From assembly GCF_965219885.1 (NCBI RefSeq), contig NZ_CBDCOT010000009.1, forward strand, positions 186,001 through 250,000: a DNA stretch of 64,000 bases, in the 5' to 3' direction. This DNA is from Curvivirga sp965219885. Lineage in GTDB: Bacteria > Pseudomonadota > Alphaproteobacteria > UBA8366 > Aestuariispiraceae. Made by a program: the position numbers and the translations under genes. Shown here in pieces: positions 27,054-34,541 of this stretch. The notes below the pieces were generated by a model that saw only the letters and a program-made list of their open reading frames with translations, had not been told where the DNA came from and did no database searches. Within the stretch, counting starts at the first letter, position 1, and each line of letters begins with the position of its first letter.

Positions 27054-27884
27054 ATGAACCAACGATTAAAGCGACCTCTTCTCCTAATGGGCTGTGGAAA
27101 AATGGGAGGGGCGATGTTAGAAGGTTGGCTTAAAAGCGGGATAGCCGCTGCTGGTGTTACTATCGTTGACCCCTATCAGAATGAAGATTTCGCCAAACAT
27201 CCAGATGTTACCTATTATGACACTGCCGAAACCGTACCCGCGGACCTAAACCCTGAAGTTATCTTGCTTGCTGTAAAACCACAACAAATGGACGATGCAC
27301 TTGCTGCTTACAAGAAATTTGCAAAACCAGACACAGTTTTCATTTCTGTCGCCGCCGGTAAAACCATTGCATATTTCGAAAGTCACCTAGGTGCAGAAGC
27401 AGCAGTTATCCGCGCCATGCCAAATACACCGGCTGCAATCGGTCAAGGCATTACCGTCTGCTGCCCGAATAAGAATGTATCAAGCGCGCAATCAGAGATG
27501 GGCATCACCTTACTTCAAGCCGTTGGCGAAGCATATAATGTGGATGATGAATCATTAATTGACCCTGTAACTGCTTTGTCTGGCGGTGGCCCTGCTTATG
27601 TCTTCTGGATGATAGAAACCATGACAGAAGCGGGCATTAAGGCTGGCCTACCAGAAGATTTATCCGCACGTCTTTCCTTGATGACCGTCGCTGGTGCCGG
27701 ACAACTGGCCCTTTCCACAGCAGGGGAAATTGAACCTTCACAATTACGCATCAATGTAACAAGCCCAGGCGGTACAACAGCCGAAGCTCTTGCCGTACTT
27801 ATGAATGAAGAAAACGGTCTTCAACCAATCATGACACAAGCGATTCAAGCCGCGACCGATCGATCCATTGAACTGGCAAAATAG
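27054..27884 (+). CDS. proC: Pyrroline-5-carboxylate reductase
   Basis: Final step of proline synthesis, reducing pyrroline-5-carboxylate with NAD(P)H. The 276-residue protein has the N-terminal Rossmann motif LMGCGKMGGAML, LLAVKPQQMDD, RAMPNTPAAIGQG and the dimerisation domain signature LSGGGPAYVFWMIE followed by NVTSPGGTTAEAL. AAGGA precedes the ATG. proB and proA are 4-5 kb away on the other strand, so the pathway is split into two units. Confidence 0.98.
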   Translation: MNQRLKRPLLLMGCGKMGGAMLEGWLKSGIAAAGVTIVDPYQNEDFAKHPDVTYYDTAETVPADLNPEVILLAVKPQQMDDALAAYKKFAKPDTVFISVAAGKTIAYFESHLGAEAAVIRAMPNTPAAIGQGITVCCPNKNVSSAQSEMGITLLQAVGEAYNVDDESLIDPVTALSGGGPAYVFWMIETMTEAGIKAGLPEDLSARLSLMTVAGAGQLALSTAGEIEPSQLRINVTSPGGTTAEALAVLMNEENGLQPIMTQAIQAATDRSIELAK

Positions 27885-28041
27885 ATATATTGCACTGCAA
27901 TATATATAAATATTTTTAAACTTTATCATTATAAAACATATAGATAAAGTCAGTTCATAAAAGTTTAATATTGCGCTGCAACAAAAAATATTGACGCGGC
28001 GCAATATTTCTCCTATATCTATATTCATGTTGCACCGCAAC
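27885..28041 (+). promoter_or_regulatory. Phasin promoter with array of TTGC-N3-GCAA palindromes (PhaR-like operators)
   Basis: A sigma70-type promoter TTGACG (27991-27996), 17 bp, TATATC (28014-28019) is set among four related palindromes: a perfect 21-bp one centred on TTGCACTGCAA (27885-27905), TTGCGCTGCAA (27971-27981), AATATTG/CAATATT (27987-28008, overlapping -35 and spacer) and GTTGCACCGCAAC (28029-28041, just past the start). TGC/GCA-rich palindromes of this kind are the reported target of PhaR, the PHB-sensing repressor of phasin genes in Paracoccus and Rhodobacter. The layout fits repression of phasin. The assignment to PhaR is inference; phaR is not in the window. Confidence 0.7.
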
Positions 28042-28112
28042 AATAGATATTTTTAGCCCTTCAATAACCGTTTCCCCTGTCGTTTTGATTGGCAACATTA
28101 GGAGATAAACCG

Positions 28113-28655
28113 ATGACAAACACAAACCCATTCATGGACTTAAAAAACAATCCATTCTTTGATCCAAAGAATAATCCGTTTTTAAACCCAGAGAATAATC
28201 CATTCTCCGGTAAAGAATTCACCAAAATGTTTGAAAAGTTTGATGCGAAGGCATTCGACCTTCCTGAACTTAAATTAGAAGAGATTTTCGCCGCTCAACA
28301 AAAGAATTTTGAAGCAGTTGCTGCTGCAAATAAAGCTGCTGTTGAAGGTGTACAAGCTATTTTCGCGAAGCAGGCAGATACTTTGAATAAAGTTATCGAA
28401 GAAAGCAAAGATGTTATTTCTGAGATGACAGCTGCTGGCGAACCACAAGACAAGATTGCTAAGCAAGCTGACTTGACCAAAGAAGCTCTTGAGAAATCTG
28501 TTGCAACAATGCGTGAAATTGCAGAATTGATTGCAAGCTCTCAATCCGAAGCATTTGATATTTTGAACACTCGTTTGAATGCTCAACTAGACGAATTTAA
28601 ATCTGTTGTTAAGAAACCTGCGGCACCTGCTAAAAGCAAAAAAGCTGTGGCATAA
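28113..28655 (+). CDS. Phasin family protein (PHB granule-associated)
   Basis: A 180-residue helical phasin from ATG 28113, with AGGAGA upstream; the TTG at 28089 is rejected. Residues about 50-155 match the phasin core: FAAQQKNFEAVAAANKAAVEGVQAIFAKQAD and a long amphipathic helix with MREIAELIASSQSEAFDILN. Phasins coat polyhydroxybutyrate granules and control their size. Two unusual parts flank the core: an N-terminal run of four NPF octapeptide repeats and a short Lys/Ala/Pro-rich tail. It has its own promoter and terminator. No PHB synthase is in the window. Confidence 0.9.
   Translation: MTNTNPFMDLKNNPFFDPKNNPFLNPENNPFSGKEFTKMFEKFDAKAFDLPELKLEEIFAAQQKNFEAVAAANKAAVEGVQAIFAKQADTLNKVIEESKDVISEMTAAGEPQDKIAKQADLTKEALEKSVATMREIAELIASSQSEAFDILNTRLNAQLDEFKSVVKKPAAPAKSKKAVA
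28125..28220 (+). repeat. Four tandem 24-nt repeats encoding NPF octapeptides in the phasin
   Basis: Residues 5-36 of the phasin repeat with an exact period of 8: NPF occurs at 5, 13, 21 and 29, with units NPFMDLKN, NPFFDPKN, NPFLNPEN and NPFSGKEF. The DNA has drifted but keeps AATCCATTC-like cores. Confidence 0.9.
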
Positions 28656-28722
28656 TTAACATACAGATTTTACTTCGGTTAACACCGAAGACTTATACCT
28701 CCTCCCTATTGAGGTTCTAACT

Positions 28723-28756
28723 GGTCAGCTTCCTTGTGAAGCTGGCCTCTTTTTTT
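28723..28756 (+). terminator. Rho-independent terminator after phasin
   Basis: A 10-bp stem GGTCAGCTTC/GAAGCTGGCC with one T-G wobble and a 5-nt loop, followed by TCTTTTTTT, about 70 bp after the phasin stop. Its T-run meets the stop codon of the convergent solute-binding gene. Confidence 0.92.
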
Positions 28757-29567
28757 ATGGCTTATCAGCTGTGACATAACGTGATTGGATTTCCGCCAGC
28801 TCACCTGAAATCTCAATCTTCAAAATTGCATCTTCAATTTTTGCAACAAGCGACTTATGAGTTGAACGACTATAGAGTAACCATTGAGGGACTGTTCGAA
28901 ACTTGGTTGGAATGATGCGCAAAGGCAAATCCAGTTTCTTAATCAAATAGACCATTCCAAGATCATGATAATAAAATAAACGAGATCGACTAGGATCAGA
29001 AACCCGCTTTAATGCTTCATTTAGGTTCGTATATGCATCATCAACACGAATGCCGGTTTGCAACTTCAAAAATTCCGCAGATGTTGTTCCAGAAAATGCC
29101 CCAACCAATAAGCCACTCTCTTTTAAATCCATGAAATTTTTAGGAAAGAATGAATTGTCCTTATGGGAAACTAAAACATTTGAGGTATAATAAACGGGAC
29201 GTACAGAATAGATATATGCCGCCTCGCGTTGCTCATTTCGGCCTGCCCCGCAAAAAACATCCGATCTCCCCATTTCCAGATCATTTAAAATTCTTTTAAT
29301 AGGACGAGGCTGATCATCAAAACGAACCGATATACCAACCTTCAGCAACTCACGTTTCATCGCCTGATATATTTCGCCACATAACCCGGAAAGCACACCA
29401 CCTTCTTGTATAAGATATTTTGGTTCAGAATTTTGAACTGAAAAATTAACATGCCATTCATCAGCCGCAGCAAAGCGAACCATTTCACCACAAATGCACA
29501 CAGAAACGAGTGCATATAACACATATTTAGATGCATGTTTTAAGCCGTAATTTTTATTTTTTTTCAC
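28755..29567 (-). CDS. Orphan periplasmic solute-binding protein family 3-like
   Basis: From GTG 29567 (GGGAAGGG six bases upstream) the protein is 270 residues. An N-terminal signal peptide (basic KKNKN start, hydrophobic YVLYALVSVCICG) precedes an extracellular-binding-protein-3 fold: LSGLCGEIYQAM, FDDQPRPIKRILNDLEMGRSDVFCG, a domain-hinge SGTTSAEFLKLQ and a C-terminal helix KIEDAILKIEISGELAEIQSRY. A start upstream at 29648 would hide the signal peptide. It resembles COG0834-type proteins and is only distantly like the pair at 18-19.6 kb. No transport genes are adjacent; ligand unknown. Confidence 0.84.
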   Translation of the reverse strand: MKKNKNYGLKHASKYVLYALVSVCICGEMVRFAAADEWHVNFSVQNSEPKYLIQEGGVLSGLCGEIYQAMKRELLKVGISVRFDDQPRPIKRILNDLEMGRSDVFCGAGRNEQREAAYIYSVRPVYYTSNVLVSHKDNSFFPKNFMDLKESGLLVGAFSGTTSAEFLKLQTGIRVDDAYTNLNEALKRVSDPSRSRLFYYHDLGMVYLIKKLDLPLRIIPTKFRTVPQWLLYSRSTHKSLVAKIEDAILKIEISGELAEIQSRYVTADKP

Positions 29568-29682
29568 TTCAAGCCCTTCCCTTCTTGAATGAATTTTTAA
29601 ATTGTCCTTGGAATTCAGAAAAAAATCAATCAAGTTAAGCACATACAAATACTATACCAAATTCATGAATGGGGGTTTATTC

Positions 29683-30021
29683 ATGTCTACGATTACTTTT
29701 GATGATTTTTTGAAAGTTGACATTCGCGCAGGCACTATCATTCGTGCAGAGGCCTATCCTGAAGCACGTATTCCTGCAATTAAAATGTGGATCGATTTTG
29801 GGCCGGATATCGGCGAACGTAAAACATCAGCGCAAATAACAGCTCACCACACGCCTGAAGGATTAATTGGCAAACAGGTTTCAGCTGTCGTTAACTTTCC
29901 ACCAAAACAAATTGGTAAGTTTATGTCTGAATGTTTGGTATTAGGATATGAAGACGAAAATGGTGGTATCGTTCTAAACACACCGGATAGCAATGTTCCG
30001 AACGGTAAGAAATTGATGTAA
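29683..30021 (+). CDS. csaA: CsaA-type tRNA-binding domain protein
   Basis: From ATG 29683 (GGGGGT upstream) the protein is 112 residues, the standard CsaA length. It is a single EMAP/OB-fold tRNA-binding domain: FDDFLKVDIRAGTIIRAEAYPEARIPA, FGPDIGERKTSAQIT, VVNFPPKQIGKFMSECLVLGYED and the closing VPNGKKLM. Members bind tRNA and have been described as export-related chaperones in Bacillus; the role in Proteobacteria is unclear. The longer frame starting at 29602 is rejected. The gene is monocistronic with a hairpin after it. Confidence 0.92.
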   Translation: MSTITFDDFLKVDIRAGTIIRAEAYPEARIPAIKMWIDFGPDIGERKTSAQITAHHTPEGLIGKQVSAVVNFPPKQIGKFMSECLVLGYEDENGGIVLNTPDSNVPNGKKLM

Positions 30022-30030
30022 AATCTACCT

Positions 30031-30064
30031 ACTGACATCAATTTCTTATTTGATGTCAGTTATT
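30031..30064 (+). terminator. Hairpin terminator after csaA
   Basis: A perfect 11-bp inverted repeat ACTGACATCAA/TTGATGTCAGT with an 8-nt loop ends at 30060 and is followed by only TATTTT. The stem is strong but AT-rich and the T-run is weak. Confidence 0.65.
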
Positions 30065-30124
30065 TTGCTCGCATCCCAAATTTAATCATTTGGGACCAAG
30101 CTTGGCATTATTGCAAAGCTTTAG

Positions 30125-30628
30125 TTAAGCTTCACCAGCGCAATCCAATAGAGCTGCCGATATTGCCTTTTCCGGAGTATGGCCACCCCAAACCAGGAAT
30201 TGGAACGCAGGATAGAAACGTTCGCATTCAACCAACGCGACATCCATCATATCTTCCAAAATCTCGACACTCACCTGAGACAATCCACGCACCGGAATTG
30301 TATTCCGATACATTGGCGATCCATCTTCTTGGGACAGATCAAAATGCCCCATCCAAATTTTTTGGTTCATCATAACCAAAAGATCGTTAATTCCCTTGCG
30401 TTTGCTTTCAGGAATTTTCATATCGAATTTGCACGCAAAATAAAGGGATTGCAGATCTTCGCGCCATGCGAAAAACATTTCATAATCACACCATCCCCCA
30501 GTTGTCTCCACAAAGATTTCGTCATACTCTGTGCGCTCAAATGGCCATTCATTCGCGCGAAACATAGCTTCAACAATATCAATTGGACTAGGTGAGGAAA
30601 CTGCAAATTCCATTTCTGTCAAAGACAT
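30125..30628 (-). CDS. YbjN domain-containing protein
   Basis: A 167-residue cytosolic protein of the YbjN/type III secretion chaperone-like fold. Typical segments are PIDIVEAMFRANEWPFERTEYDEIFVE at the N-terminus, FFAWREDLQSLYFACKFD, a QKIWMGHFDLSQEDGSPMYRNTIP middle and the MDVALVECERFYPAFQFLVWGG helix. In alphaproteobacteria this gene is commonly next to proC and ubiK, as here. The molecular role is not established; E. coli YbjN affects stress tolerance and motility. Confidence 0.88.
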   Translation of the reverse strand: MSLTEMEFAVSSPSPIDIVEAMFRANEWPFERTEYDEIFVETTGGWCDYEMFFAWREDLQSLYFACKFDMKIPESKRKGINDLLVMMNQKIWMGHFDLSQEDGSPMYRNTIPVRGLSQVSVEILEDMMDVALVECERFYPAFQFLVWGGHTPEKAISAALLDCAGEA

Positions 30629-31048
30629 ACTTTTTATTCCCCTATACAGGTTATTGAATTAACCGGTACTGCCTGTGCGACTCGTCCTATTTTGGTGATT
30701 TCGACGATATTGCTACCCCCGACATCTTGTGGATAAGTCTTATTTCTTCAATAGATGTAGAGTGCCATATGCCTCTTCCTGACTCAAGAAAGAATTCCTA
30801 TACGCAAGCAAAATCTTGTGGATAAAAATAGGTCCGACACACAAGGGGTTGTGGATAAGCGAGTCAAATCCGCAGTTTAGCAGGCATCGCAAAAAATCTA
30901 ATTTTCTATGACTTTTTTATGTCAGATTGGGAATATATACCCTATCTAGTAGGGCAATCAAAAAAGCGCGTTTGCCGCACAAGCCACAAAACACGCTTAA
31001 ACACTTGATTTTTATAAACTAAAGTCTGATTCGCGACTTTCGAATCAC
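30629..31048. other. 420-bp non-coding region with three perfect DnaA boxes; candidate replication origin or DnaA-binding locus
   Basis: TGTGGATAA, the complement of the consensus DnaA box TTATCCACA, occurs exactly three times in the same orientation at 30728-30736, 30817-30825 and 30850-30858. An AT-rich stretch (about 30889-30965) follows. Five GANTC sites, the CcrM methylation target, lie at 30679, 30781, 30861, 31028 and 31042, more than the one or two expected by chance. Genes mostly run leftward on the left (12-30.6 kb) and rightward on the right (31.5-42 kb), as around an origin. Against it, the usual alphaproteobacterial oriC neighbours (hemE, dnaA, gidAB, parAB) are absent. Confidence 0.5.
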
Positions 31049-31363
31049 TTAATCGGAAGATGCCTTCTTCGCAGCAGTCTTCTTTGCTGCAGTTTTCTTA
31101 GCTGTCGTTTTCTTTAAAGAAGCAACTTGTGCCTCTAGTGTTTCAACGCGTTCTGCTAGTTTTTCTTGTTCTTGACGTGCTTTTGCAGCCATTGCCTGAA
31201 CGGCATCAAACTCTTCACGGGTCACCAGATCCATTTCGACCATCATGCGTTCGATACGATCTTTTACCAACCCTTCTAATTCCCCCTTAAAGCCGGAAAA
31301 TACACCAGCAGCAGAGTTCGCTACTTTGGCTACATCATCAAAAAGTTTACCTTTGGTTTGCAT
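31049..31363 (-). CDS. ubiK: UbiK/BMFP accessory factor with Lys/Ala-rich tail
   Basis: A 104-residue protein of the membrane-fusogenic BMFP (YqiC/UbiK) family. Residues 1-80 have the family layout: LFDDVAKVANSAAGVFSGFKGELEGLVKDRIERMM, then MDLVTREEFDAVQAMAAKARQEQEKLAERVETLEAQVASL, a trimeric coiled coil. UbiK assists late ubiquinone synthesis enzymes. The last 20 residues are TAKKTAAKK-type basic repeats like the tail of L21 in this window. AGGAGG lies right before the ATG. It is divergent from hldD. Confidence 0.88.
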   Translation of the reverse strand: MQTKGKLFDDVAKVANSAAGVFSGFKGELEGLVKDRIERMMVEMDLVTREEFDAVQAMAAKARQEQEKLAERVETLEAQVASLKKTTAKKTAAKKTAAKKASSD

Positions 31364-31549
31364 GGGATGCCTCCTGAATTTTAAGCAGGTCAGTTAAAAA
31401 TAACGTAATTTTTACTCTGACAAGCAAAATAAACCTTGGCAGAGCTGAATTGCACCCTAGATATAGGCAGGAAGGGCCAGCGTTGCAATGCCAAAGAACG
31501 CAGCTTATAACCTTGATAATAATTCTTTGATTAAATAAGGCTAAATTTC

Positions 31550-32533
31550 ATGATTATTGTGACCGGCGGCGCAGGTTTTATTGGCTCTTACCTTGTAGGT
31601 GAATTATCAGATAAAGGCATTGGCCCAATCATTGTTTGTGATCGCTTACGTAATGGCGGCAAATGGAAAAACATCGCAAAACATAATGTTGCCGACATCA
31701 TTAACCCCGATAATTTGATGGAATGGCTTGAAAGTAACGGTCAAAATGTGGATTGCATTTTCCATTTAGGGGCAATCTCAACCACAACAGAAACCGACGC
31801 AGATTTCATCTGGCGCAATAATGTACAATTCACTCAAAACCTTTGGGACTGGTGCGCACGCAATCAAGCACGTTTAATCTATGCCTCTTCCGCTGCAACA
31901 TATGGAGATGGCAAACTTGGTTTTGAGGATGATCAAAGCCTTGAGGCAATTAATAAATTACAACCACTCAATCCCTATGGCTGGTCAAAGAAGATATCAG
32001 ATCAACGCGCTATACAAATGGCTGCAGCGGGCTATGCCCCACGCCAATGGGCAGGTCTGAAATTCTTTAATGTCTATGGCCCAAATGAATATCATAAAGG
32101 CGGACAAGAATCTGTAGCCGTTCAGCTTTTCAACAAAATCAAACAAGATGGGGAAGCGGTTTTATTTAAATCGCATCATCCCGATTATGAAGACGGCGGA
32201 CAGATGCGTGACTTCGTATGGGTAGGTGATGTGATAAATGTGATGCTTTGGCTTTATGAAAACCATCAAACATCCGGTATCTTTAACTGTGGTAGCGGGA
32301 AAGCGCGAAGCTTCAAGGATCTTGCTCTAGCTGTCTTTAAGGCTATGGATATGGCCCCAAAGATCAGCTATCGCGACACACCAGAACATATTCGTAAACA
32401 TTATCAGTATTTCACTGAAGCCAATATGCAGAAACTTCGTGCCGAAGGGTATAACCATAACGGCACATCCTTGGAAGATGGTGTCGGTGAATATGTCCGT
32501 AAATATTTAGCAACAGAAGATTGGTATCGTTAA
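31550..32533 (+). CDS. hldD: ADP-L-glycero-D-manno-heptose 6-epimerase
   Basis: Converts ADP-D-glycero-D-manno-heptose to the L,D form used in the lipopolysaccharide inner core (also called rfaD). The 327-residue extended SDR starts IIVTGGAGFIGSYLVGEL, has the Ser of SSAATYGDG and the YGWSKK Tyr-Lys pair, and the heptose-binding RNVYG-like KFFNVYGPNEYHKGG. It lies 43 bp before lgt. Together with kdsB (61 kb) it indicates that the organism makes an LPS with heptose and Kdo. Confidence 0.95.
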   Translation: MIIVTGGAGFIGSYLVGELSDKGIGPIIVCDRLRNGGKWKNIAKHNVADIINPDNLMEWLESNGQNVDCIFHLGAISTTTETDADFIWRNNVQFTQNLWDWCARNQARLIYASSAATYGDGKLGFEDDQSLEAINKLQPLNPYGWSKKISDQRAIQMAAAGYAPRQWAGLKFFNVYGPNEYHKGGQESVAVQLFNKIKQDGEAVLFKSHHPDYEDGGQMRDFVWVGDVINVMLWLYENHQTSGIFNCGSGKARSFKDLALAVFKAMDMAPKISYRDTPEHIRKHYQYFTEANMQKLRAEGYNHNGTSLEDGVGEYVRKYLATEDWYR

Positions 32534-32576
32534 GAAGTTCCACTTCGCGTCAGATAAAGAAAGATAAGGTTAGCAG

Positions 32577-33428
32577 ATGGGCCCCTTCCACTTCCCTGAA
32601 ATTGATCCGGTGGCATTAGCTCTTGGTCCTATTGAAATTCGTTGGTATGCACTTGCCTATATCACAGGTCTTGTTTTTGCTTGGCGATACGGCATGCGCG
32701 TCGCAGGACGTCCGCCTCATCTTTTGAAACCAGACCATATTGATCAATTCCTCACCTGGGCGGTATTCGGTGTCATTCTCGGCGGCCGCCTTGGTCATAT
32801 CTTGTTTTATTATCCAGGTTATTATTTAAGTAATCCCATAGAAATTCTTTATGTTTGGGAAGGTGGCATGGCATTCCATGGTGGATTACTTGGTGTGATT
32901 GGCGCCATGTATCTATTTGCCAAAAAACACAAACTCAAGTTTTTCTGGCTTGCTGATGTTGCTGCGATCGTAGCCCCTGTTGGTTTATTCTTTGGCCGTA
33001 TTGCTAATTTTATCAATCAGGAACTCTGGGGGCGCGTAACGGATGTATCATGGGCGGTTATCTTCCCTCGTGCGGGACCGGAACCACGCCATGCAAGTCA
33101 GCTCTATGAAGCAGCAATGGAAGGTTTATTATTATTTCTTGTGACATTCGGCGCGTATAAATTCTTGAACGCTCGCCAACGTCCGGGATTAATTTCAGGC
33201 CTGTTCTTAATCGGATATTGTATTGCACGTGCCATTGGTGAAGTTTTCCGTGAACCTGAAGTTCTAACAACAGGTTTACCGTTCAACACCACTTGGGGGC
33301 AATGGTTATCCGTTCCAATGGCCCTTTATGGTGGGTATTTAATATGGCGCGCCTACAAGAACCCAATTGAAGAAGGTAAAACATTAAAGAAAAACACCAC
33401 TTCAAAAAAATCAAAGAAGAAAGCTTAG
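32577..33428 (+). CDS. lgt: Prolipoprotein diacylglyceryl transferase
   Basis: Adds diacylglycerol to the lipobox cysteine of prolipoproteins at the inner membrane. The 283-residue polytopic protein carries LGGRLGHILFYYPGYY, the WEGGMAFHGGLLGV segment with the essential His, and the Lgt signature GRIANFINQELWGR. Residue PRHASQLYEAAMEG follows. The C-terminal 15 residues are Lys-rich (TSKKSKKKA). It is the first of lgt-midA-pgeF, joined with 3- and 6-bp gaps. Confidence 0.97.
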   Translation: MGPFHFPEIDPVALALGPIEIRWYALAYITGLVFAWRYGMRVAGRPPHLLKPDHIDQFLTWAVFGVILGGRLGHILFYYPGYYLSNPIEILYVWEGGMAFHGGLLGVIGAMYLFAKKHKLKFFWLADVAAIVAPVGLFFGRIANFINQELWGRVTDVSWAVIFPRAGPEPRHASQLYEAAMEGLLLFLVTFGAYKFLNARQRPGLISGLFLIGYCIARAIGEVFREPEVLTTGLPFNTTWGQWLSVPMALYGGYLIWRAYKNPIEEGKTLKKNTTSKKSKKKA

Positions 33429-33431
33429 TTT

Positions 33432-34535
33432 ATGACACCGCTTGCCCATGTCATTCGTCAACATATTGAAGGCACGGGCCCGATGTCTGTCGCCGATTAT
33501 ATGGGGCTATGTCTTGGGCATCCAGAATATGGATATTACATCACTCGGGATCCTTTTGGTAAAAGTGGCGATTTCATTACAGCCCCCGAAATATCTCAAA
33601 TGTTTGGGGAATTAATCGGGCTTTGGTTTGCTCAAGCCTGGATAGATAGAGGCAGTCCAAAAGAATGCCATCTCATAGAATGCGGCCCGGGGCGTGGTAC
33701 TTTAATGTCAGATATCCTACGTGCGACTAAAATGGCACCGGGTTTTCAAGATAGTCTGCGCATCCATTTAATCGAAACCAGCCCTGCTCTTCGCCAAGTA
33801 CAAAAACAAACGTTAGATGAATACTCAGTTGAATGGCATGAAAACCTGAACACTCTGCCTGATCCCACAACTGATTCTCCACAATTTTTTGTCGCCAATG
33901 AGTTTTTTGATGCACTTCCGATTCAGCAGTTACTGAAAACGGACGTTGGATGGCGTGAACGTGTAATTGTTTGGGATGATGAGAGCAAAGGGTTTGCTTG
34001 GAGCTTAAATGCAAGAAAAACCAATTTGGATGCCATGCTTTCTGAAATGGTTATTAAGGAAGCAGAAACAGGTAGTATCGCCGAAGTGAGCCCTATTTCG
34101 ATAACGTTAGCCGAAATCATGGCCGACCATATTGCCCGCAGCAATGGCGTTGGTCTATTCATTGACTATGGATATGCGCAATCGGCAACAGGCGATAGTT
34201 TTCAGGCCCTGAAAGACCATGAATTCTGTGACTGTCTGGACCATTGTGGTGAGGCTGACTTAACAGCACATGTTGATTTTCAAGCGATAGCCAATGCCTT
34301 TAATCGCATTGGATGTGAAAGTTTGCCATTATTAGAACAAGGTTTGTTTTTACAAAGAATGGGAATTGAAGCGCGTGCGGCCCAACTTGCTGCCAATGGG
34401 AATGAGAAGCAAAAACAAGATATTGCTAGCGCACTCAAACGCTTGACCGATAATGAAGAAATGGGCAGCTTGTTTAAGGTTTTAGCGATACGCGCCGCTG
34501 ATGGCCCTTCCCTAGCCGGATTTGAAGCAGGATAA
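33432..34535 (+). CDS. MidA/NDUFAF7-family SAM-dependent methyltransferase
   Basis: A 367-residue class I methyltransferase of the DUF185/MidA family. It has the N-terminal YMGLCLGHPEYGYY-T-RDPFGKSGDFITAPEISQMFGE signature, motif I ECGPGRGTL, and FFVANEFFDALPIQQ. The mitochondrial homologue dimethylates an arginine in complex I subunit NDUFS2; a similar target on bacterial NuoCD is an inference. It starts 3 bp after lgt and precedes pgeF, an arrangement common in alphaproteobacteria. Confidence 0.93.
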   Translation: MTPLAHVIRQHIEGTGPMSVADYMGLCLGHPEYGYYITRDPFGKSGDFITAPEISQMFGELIGLWFAQAWIDRGSPKECHLIECGPGRGTLMSDILRATKMAPGFQDSLRIHLIETSPALRQVQKQTLDEYSVEWHENLNTLPDPTTDSPQFFVANEFFDALPIQQLLKTDVGWRERVIVWDDESKGFAWSLNARKTNLDAMLSEMVIKEAETGSIAEVSPISITLAEIMADHIARSNGVGLFIDYGYAQSATGDSFQALKDHEFCDCLDHCGEADLTAHVDFQAIANAFNRIGCESLPLLEQGLFLQRMGIEARAAQLAANGNEKQKQDIASALKRLTDNEEMGSLFKVLAIRAADGPSLAGFEAG

Positions 34536-34541
34536 ATTTTG

